5,045 nucleotides of DNA from Planctomycetota bacterium (GTDB lineage Bacteria > Planctomycetota > UBA1135 > UBA2386), in assembly GCA_020638735.1 (NCBI GenBank), contig JACKHZ010000036.1, positions 1 through 5,045 of the forward strand, given 5' to 3'. Below are positions 1 to 5,045 of the stretch, in pieces. A model generated the notes under the pieces. It was given only the letters and a program-made list of their open reading frames with translations, did not search any database and was not told where the DNA came from. The first letter of the stretch is position 1, and each line of letters begins with the position of its first letter. A program made the translations under genes and the position numbers.

Positions 1-202
1 GGAACGAGTCCGGGCAGAGGAACTGCACCCGCACCGAGTCGCCGGTGGAGCCGACGCCGGGCGTGTAGAAGGGAAAGGCGACGGTCGGCGGGACGTCGTG
101 GGTCGCGTCGGGGTAGTAGACGTCCTGGGCGACGGCGGCCGTGGGGAGCGACAAGGCGGCGCCGAGCAGCGCGGCGGCGAGCGGGGTTCGTCGTGGATTC
201 AT
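1..202 (-). CDS. Secreted protein of unknown function, N-terminal part (cut by the window edge)
   Basis: Reading from an ATG at 202, 67 codons stay open to the window edge. The product starts MNPRRTPLAAALLGAALSLP and has a textbook Sec signal peptide: two arginines at residues 4-5, a hydrophobic core at about residues 8-20, and a likely signal peptidase I site after AVA near residue 25 (AVA|QD). The visible mature part begins DVYYPDATHDVPP, is rich in Pro, Asp, Tyr and Val, and includes FPFYTPGVGS and VRVQFLCPDSF, which suggest beta structure. Codons are strongly GC-ending, as expected for a real gene in this genome. The start is supported by the signal peptide beginning exactly there. A GGGAG sits just upstream but only 2 nt from the ATG, too close for an ideal Shine-Dalgarno. 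I do not recognise the family. It faintly resembles the repeated extracellular proteins common in Planctomycetota, but that is an impression. It is separated from the upstream peptidase gene by 247 nt and may have its own promoter. Confidence 0.8.
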   Translation of the reverse strand, partial: MNPRRTPLAAALLGAALSLPTAAVAQDVYYPDATHDVPPTVAFPFYTPGVGSTGDSVRVQFLCPDSF

Positions 203-209
203 GGCTCCC

Positions 210-238
210 GCAGTAACGCTACTGAGACGCGATCGCAA
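210..238 (-). promoter_or_regulatory. Weak sigma70-like promoter candidate for the secreted-protein gene
   Basis: On the minus strand TTGCGA (238-233) is followed after 17 nt by TACTGC (215-210), loosely matching -35 and -10 boxes. Base composition drops in GC here compared with the surrounding genes, which fits a regulatory region. The -10 match is poor, and the predicted start of transcription would lie almost at the ATG, giving a leaderless or near-leaderless message. The true promoter may therefore lie further upstream within 239-300, or the gene may be read through from the peptidase operon. Confidence 0.2.
211..224. repeat. Perfect 5-bp inverted repeat with 4-nt loop upstream of the secreted-protein gene
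   Basis: CAGTA-ACGC-TACTG is a perfect dyad, ending 8 nt before the ATG of the secreted-protein gene (minus strand). It lies in a locally less GC-rich patch. It could be a small operator or a weak hairpin near the translation start. Five-bp arms can arise by chance, so function is unproven. Confidence 0.3.
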
Positions 239-449
239 GTAAAGGATGGGAGAATCGCACGCCGCGAACGGGCTTTGGCGCCCCGCGCGATGCCGAGCAC
301 GTCGTCGAGACGGAGGCGGCCGTCGGCGCCGGTGCGGGGCGATCCGGTCGGCCAGCGCGTCGCGAAGCCGCCGCAGGTGCGCACCGGGACGTCGGTGGGC
401 GGCCGGCCCCGGGCATCGACGACCCGCCCGGCCTGCACGTCGTTGGCCG

Positions 450-1934
<1,485 letters not shown>

Positions 1935-1950
1935 CGCCGCAAGCCTACGG

Positions 1951-4581
1951 TCAGCGTCCGGCGTTCGCGAACGCCGCGCGCACCCGCACCGCCCGGGCGA
2001 GGCCGTCGCGCGACTGCAGCACCTTCTTCTGCACGTCGTCGCTGAGCTCGTGCTCGGCGAGGAACGCGTCGACGATCGCCAGCGCCTCGGGCGAGTCGTG
2101 GCCGTTGACGAACGCGTCGAGCCACGCCGGCATGAAGAAGATGCGGCGGTGCTGCTTGACCCAGTCGACCTGTTCCAGCGCCGGCTTCAGGAACGGCAGC
2201 GTCAGCGCTTCCTGGCCGGCCCAGTGGAACCAGCCGAGGCTGTCCTGGGTCCACTGCTCGGGCGGGTGGTCGGCGACCAGGTAGCGGGCGAAGTAGTCGC
2301 GCTTGTTGTCCGCGGTGGGCACGGCGGCGCCGGCCAGGAACAGCTCCTTCTCGATGTCGGTGTCGCGATAGCGCGCCTTGGCGGCGGCCAGCTGCTGCTC
2401 GGCGTCGTCGGCCGCGGCGGCCAGCAGCGCGGCGACGGCGAGGAACACGTCGCGGCGGCCCGGGGTCAGCCCGGCGGGCAGCTCGTGGTCGGCGATGACG
2501 CGACGGCACAGGTCGAGCACGCCGGCGTCGCCGCCGAGGTGCGCCAGGAAGCGGAACGTGCCCAGCTCGCGGCCGGAGCCGGCCTCGTCGCGCAGCTGTG
2601 CCAGCAGCAGCGCGGTCGCCCGCGCGCGCAGCGGCGCGGCGCGCTGCTCCGGCAGGTAGCGCGACAGGCAGGTGCCGAGCCGCGCCAGCAGCCAGCCGTG
2701 GGTGTCGGCGTCGCGTTCGGCCGCCAGCTGGTCGAGCAGGCACGCGCAGAGCCGCGCCGGGTCGAGCTCGGCCTCGCGCACCGCTTCGTAGAGCGCGCTG
2801 GTGGCGCAGGCGCGCAGCAGCGGATCGTCGAAGCCGGCGACGTGCTCGAGCAGGAACGCCGCGGTGGTCGGGTCCGGCACGAACTGGCCGTAGGCGACGT
2901 CGCGTGGGTTGGCCAGGATCGCCAGCGGCGGCGGGCCGGCGACCAGCGCCTCCAGCGACGTCTCGGGCGCGTCGCTGTGCACGGTCAGCGTGCGGCGTTC
3001 GCCGTCGGCGCGGAACACCAGCAGCTCGAGGTCGAGCGGCCAGCTGCCGGCGCCGCCGACCGGGCGCTGGGTCAGCGTCGCGGTCAGCACGGCGCCGGTC
3101 TCGTCGGTGGTCCAGCCGACGCGCACCTGCGGCATCGACGGCGCGAGCAGCCAGCGGTCCGACCAGCGGTCGAGGTCGACGCCGGCGGCCGCCTGCAGCG
3201 CCGCGGCGAGGTCGCGCCAGTCGGCGTTGTCGAACGCGTGCGTGGTCAGGAAGCGTCTGACGCCCGCCTGGAACGCCTTCTCGCCGAGGCCCTCGAACAG
3301 CGCGCGCAGCACCGCCGGTGCCTTGTTGTAGACGATCGCGCCGTAGGCCGACTTGGCGTCGGCGAGGTTCTGCAGCTCCTGGAACACCGGCGTCGTGCCT
3401 GGTGTCGCGTCGACCGCGTAGGCGCGCGGCTTGACGCCCTGCAGGAAGCGCAGCCACGCGCCGCGTTCGGGCTCGAGCGCGGCCAGCGCGCGGTAGCCGT
3501 AGAAGGTCGCGAAGCCCTCCTTCAGCCACAGGTCGTCGAACCACTTCATCGTCACCAGGTTGCCGAACCACTGGTGGCTCAGCTCGTGGTAGACCAGCGT
3601 GCTGCGCGCGACCTGTTCGCCGGCGGTCGGCGGGTGGTCGAACAGCAGCGACGTCTCGCGGTAGAAGATCGCGCCGGCGTGCTCCATGCCGCCGTACGGG
3701 AAGCCGGGCAGCAGGGCCAGGTCGAGCTTGTCGAACGGGTAGGGCACGTCGAACGCGCGGCACAGCCAGGCCAGGCCGTCGTGGTGCAGCCGCACCAGCG
3801 CTTCGCGGTCGAGGTCCGGCAGGCGCGAGCTGCGCAGCAGGACGCGCATCGGCTGGGTCACGGTGATCCCGGGCACCGACGGCTGCGGCGGCGTGAATTC
3901 GGCGAACGGCCCGCAGGCGAACGCGAACAGGTAGGTCGGCAGCGGCCTGGTACGGGCGAAGCGCCACAGCTTGCCGACCACGTCTTCGCGCGGATGGAAC
4001 TCGTCGGGGTCGGGGTCGACCGGTGCGCCGTTGGCGATCGCCGTCCAGCGCTCCGGCAGGTCGAGCTCGAGCAGGAACTTCGCGCGCAGGTCCGGCTGGT
4101 CGAAGCACGGGAACAGCCCGTGCGCATCGGCCGGCACCAGCAGCGTGTAGTAGTAGTCGAGGTCGTCGCTGTCGTCGTGGTAGACGGTCAGCGGCGTGCC
4201 GGTGGGCGCCACCTGGCTGGTGAACGTCGCGTGCACGCCGTTGAGGCCGCGGACCAGCGTCGCGGCGGGCAGGATCAGGTGGTCGGCGACGCGCCGCGGG
4301 ACCAGCTCGTTGGCGTTGGCGTTGAGCGAGTCGATCGTCTCGCCGGCGAAGTCGAGCACCACGTCGGCGCCCGGGTCGTTGTCGGGGTCGAGCTCGAAGC
4401 GCAGCCGCAGCTCGCCGCGCACTTCGCGGCCGTGCTCGGCCAGCGTGAAGCGCAGGTCGTATTCGACGTTCTGCAGCTGCGCCTTGCGCTGCGCGGCGAG
4501 CTGACGCGAGATGCCGGGTGCCGGATCCTGGGGCGGCAGCGTCGTCACGAGCGAGACCAGCAGCAGCGGCGCGAGCAGCAT
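1951..4581 (-). CDS. Exported M1 family zinc aminopeptidase (aminopeptidase N-like)
   Basis: The 876-aa product is a zinc exopeptidase that removes N-terminal amino acids from peptides. A hydrophobic leader (MLLAPLLLVSLVTTLP, then PQDPAPG) indicates export, although it lacks the usual basic N-region. Domain order: N-terminal beta domain at about 35-240, including FPCFDQPDLRAKF (157-169), a standard M1 signature; thermolysin-like catalytic domain at about 260-480; linker beta domain; then a long helical C-terminal region (about 570-870) of the ERAP1-C/PepN type. The zinc site is complete: HELSH (His332, Glu333, His336) and Glu355 exactly 18 residues later (LWLKEGFA). Tyr418 in VYNKAP is the expected transition-state tyrosine. 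The substrate-binding GxMEN motif reads GGMEHAG (297-303), with His in place of Asn. The frame stays open 42 codons further upstream, but that extension overlaps the preceding gene and is low-complexity Arg/Ser, while the ATG at 4581 gives the signal peptide and has an AAGGTG ribosome site. It sits 7 nt after the bacilliredoxin gene. Confidence 0.95.
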   Translation of the reverse strand: MLLAPLLLVSLVTTLPPQDPAPGISRQLAAQRKAQLQNVEYDLRFTLAEHGREVRGELRLRFELDPDNDPGADVVLDFAGETIDSLNANANELVPRRVADHLILPAATLVRGLNGVHATFTSQVAPTGTPLTVYHDDSDDLDYYYTLLVPADAHGLFPCFDQPDLRAKFLLELDLPERWTAIANGAPVDPDPDEFHPREDVVGKLWRFARTRPLPTYLFAFACGPFAEFTPPQPSVPGITVTQPMRVLLRSSRLPDLDREALVRLHHDGLAWLCRAFDVPYPFDKLDLALLPGFPYGGMEHAGAIFYRETSLLFDHPPTAGEQVARSTLVYHELSHQWFGNLVTMKWFDDLWLKEGFATFYGYRALAALEPERGAWLRFLQGVKPRAYAVDATPGTTPVFQELQNLADAKSAYGAIVYNKAPAVLRALFEGLGEKAFQAGVRRFLTTHAFDNADWRDLAAALQAAAGVDLDRWSDRWLLAPSMPQVRVGWTTDETGAVLTATLTQRPVGGAGSWPLDLELLVFRADGERRTLTVHSDAPETSLEALVAGPPPLAILANPRDVAYGQFVPDPTTAAFLLEHVAGFDDPLLRACATSALYEAVREAELDPARLCACLLDQLAAERDADTHGWLLARLGTCLSRYLPEQRAAPLRARATALLLAQLRDEAGSGRELGTFRFLAHLGGDAGVLDLCRRVIADHELPAGLTPGRRDVFLAVAALLAAAADDAEQQLAAAKARYRDTDIEKELFLAGAAVPTADNKRDYFARYLVADHPPEQWTQDSLGWFHWAGQEALTLPFLKPALEQVDWVKQHRRIFFMPAWLDAFVNGHDSPEALAIVDAFLAEHELSDDVQKKVLQSRDGLARAVRVRAAFANAGR

Positions 4582-4591
4582 GTCACCTTCA
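4582..4591 (-). promoter_or_regulatory. Ribosome binding site that fixes the M1 peptidase start
   Basis: The minus strand reads TGAAGGTGACATG. The bacilliredoxin stop TGA is fused to a Shine-Dalgarno-like AAGGTG, then the M1 start ATG. Spacing is shorter than optimal, but the arrangement suggests translational coupling and favours the start at 4581 over the upstream ATG at 4707. Confidence 0.6.
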
Positions 4592-4921
4592 GCAGCTCGG
4601 GGCCCACGCCGCGTCGAGCGCGCCGGCGGTGATCGCGTCGTGCGACGCGTTCCACGTCGCCTTGCCCTCGACGAACAGGATCGCCTGCGGCGACTGGTGC
4701 TGCACACCGCACTGCTCGGCGATGGCGCGCGACACGGCGCGCGCGCCGATCACGTCGACGAACAGCGTCGGCGCGTCCGGGTGGTCGAGGCGGAACAGCT
4801 CGTATTCGGCGCGCGCGGCCGAACTGATCGGACAGATCGGGCTGTGCTTGAACAGCAGCACGCGCGGCTGCTTCAGGGCGTTGTCGAAGGTGGGGAGGTC
4901 GCGAACGACGGTCTCTGACAT
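4589..4921 (-). CDS. brxC: YtxJ/BrxC-type monothiol bacilliredoxin (bacillithiol system protein)
   Basis: The 110-aa cytoplasmic protein has a thioredoxin-like fold and matches the YtxJ family, whose Bacillus member BrxC removes bacillithiol from oxidised protein thiols. The active-site stretch is LLFKHSPICPISSAA (residues 22-36), with Cys30 in the characteristic CPIS context and no second cysteine in a CxxC arrangement, so it is a monothiol type. The expected cis-proline follows a strand in HQSPQAILF (Pro78), and the C-terminal WNASHDAIT resembles the W-x-x-S-H-x-x-I-T end of YtxJ. Length is typical (about 108-115 aa). Extra cysteines are Cys71 and the very last residue, Cys110. The ATG at 4921 has no good Shine-Dalgarno, and the gene follows rpiA by 37 nt and precedes the M1 peptidase by 7 nt. 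Whether this organism makes bacillithiol or another low-molecular-weight thiol cannot be told from the window. Confidence 0.88.
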   Translation of the reverse strand: MSETVVRDLPTFDNALKQPRVLLFKHSPICPISSAARAEYELFRLDHPDAPTLFVDVIGARAVSRAIAEQCGVQHQSPQAILFVEGKATWNASHDAITAGALDAAWAPSC

Positions 4922-4945
4922 CGCCGGAAATGCTAGCGCTCCCCG

Positions 4946-4957
4946 GGCGCCGGCGCC
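4946..4957. repeat. 12-bp perfect palindrome in the rpiA-brxC gap
   Basis: GGCGCCGGCGCC is its own reverse complement and lies 1 nt past the rpiA stop codon. It has no loop-forming centre and no T-tract on the downstream side, so it does not look like an intrinsic terminator. In such GC-rich DNA it may be chance. Confidence 0.3.
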
Positions 4958-4958
4958 T

Positions 4959-5045
4959 CTACGGCAGGATGCGGACCTTGCCGGCGGCGTCGGCGACGAC
5001 GACGCGGCCGGCCATGCCGACGAACAGGCCGTGGTCGATCACCCC
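4959..5045 (-). CDS. rpiA: Probable ribose-5-phosphate isomerase A, C-terminal end (cut by the window edge)
   Basis: Only the last 28 codons and a TAG stop are inside the window. They read GVIDHGLFVGMAG, then RVVVADAAGKVRILP. This fits the C-terminus of RpiA, where a conserved (I)PGV-x-x-x-GLF strand is followed by a valine-rich strand and a final glycine turn with a short hydrophobic end (for example E. coli VVTVGLFANRGADVALIG). RpiA interconverts ribose 5-phosphate and ribulose 5-phosphate in the pentose phosphate pathway, in the cytoplasm. The catalytic residues lie outside the window, so the call rests on this short tail alone. An end of a beta-propeller (PQQ-like repeat) protein is the main alternative. 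It is the first visible gene of the apparent operon. Confidence 0.7.
   Translation of the reverse strand, partial: GVIDHGLFVGMAGRVVVADAAGKVRILP

Larger units (their letters stand above)
199..438 (-). pseudogene. Probable remnant of a carboxypeptidase-regulatory-like (Ig-like) domain, 79-codon open frame
   Basis: An open frame on the minus strand can start at a GTG at 438, or at a CTG at 453 that overlaps the M17 stop. It ends in a TGA that overlaps the ATG of the secreted-protein gene as ATGA. Residues 3-49 contain the two hallmarks of CarboxypepD_reg-like domains: an opening strand AGRVVDARGRPPTDVPVR and a later TGADGRLRLDDVLG, matching the family pattern G-x-V-x-D-x-x-G-x-P ... T-x-x-D-G-x-F/L-x-L-x-x-V. 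Codons in this part are strongly GC-ending, as in neighbouring genes. From about base 282 the bias collapses (ATT, CCA, TTT, ACT, TCA, GTA, TTA codons) and the sequence stops looking like protein. There is no signal peptide, although such domains usually sit in exported proteins. I infer a fragment of a lost gene, truncated at both ends. The alternative is a tiny real gene translationally coupled to its neighbours; the overlapping start and stop keep that possible. Confidence 0.4.

Noticed and set aside
1935..1950. Independent promoter or terminator between the two peptidase genes
   Set aside because: Only 16 nt with no hairpin or promoter-like boxes; too short for either.
4582..4707. 42-codon N-terminal extension of the M1 peptidase from an ATG at 4707
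   Set aside because: It overlaps the end of the bacilliredoxin gene, is Arg/Ser-rich, would bury the hydrophobic leader internally, and the ATG at 4581 has its own ribosome site.
4946..4957. Palindrome after rpiA as an intrinsic terminator
   Set aside because: No loop and no downstream T-run; the gap to the next gene is only 37 nt, so readthrough is more likely.

Overview
The window is uniformly GC-rich, and every recognisable gene lies on the minus strand. Reading along transcription, from the right edge to the left, it holds: the last 28 codons of a probable ribose-5-phosphate isomerase A (rpiA); a complete 110-aa YtxJ/BrxC-type bacilliredoxin; a complete 876-aa exported M1 zinc aminopeptidase; a complete 494-aa M17 leucyl aminopeptidase of the NPEPL1-like subgroup; a short stretch that looks like a relic of a carboxypeptidase-regulatory-like domain; and the first 67 codons of a secreted protein that runs off the left edge.

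The source is probably an environmental high-GC bacterium. Planctomycetota is my best guess, from the combination of very high GC, leaders ending in motifs such as LPPQDPAP and AVAQD, a YtxJ-type protein and an NPEPL1-like M17 enzyme. Myxococcota, Acidobacteriota or another high-GC lineage is not excluded, because the window holds no rRNA or other phylogenetic marker.

The first four genes are tightly packed. Gaps are 37 nt (rpiA to bacilliredoxin), 7 nt (bacilliredoxin to M1) and 16 nt (M1 to M17), so they probably form one transcription unit. Together they suggest housekeeping metabolism. The exported M1 enzyme would trim peptides outside the cytoplasm, the leaderless M17 enzyme would finish peptide hydrolysis in the cytoplasm, and the bacilliredoxin would do thiol repair. 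The operon is an inference from spacing; no functional link between the peptidases and the redox protein is proven.

The 247-nt gap between the M17 stop and the secreted-protein start is the only substantial non-genic stretch. Its upstream part reads as a regulatory-like domain fragment with normal coding bias, and its downstream part has low GC3, a small perfect inverted repeat and a weak promoter-like sequence. I saw no RNA genes, insertion sequences, CRISPR arrays, prophage or defence genes. Nothing here amounts to a clearly new multi-gene system; the points of interest are the relic domain, the enzyme subfamilies and the gene order.
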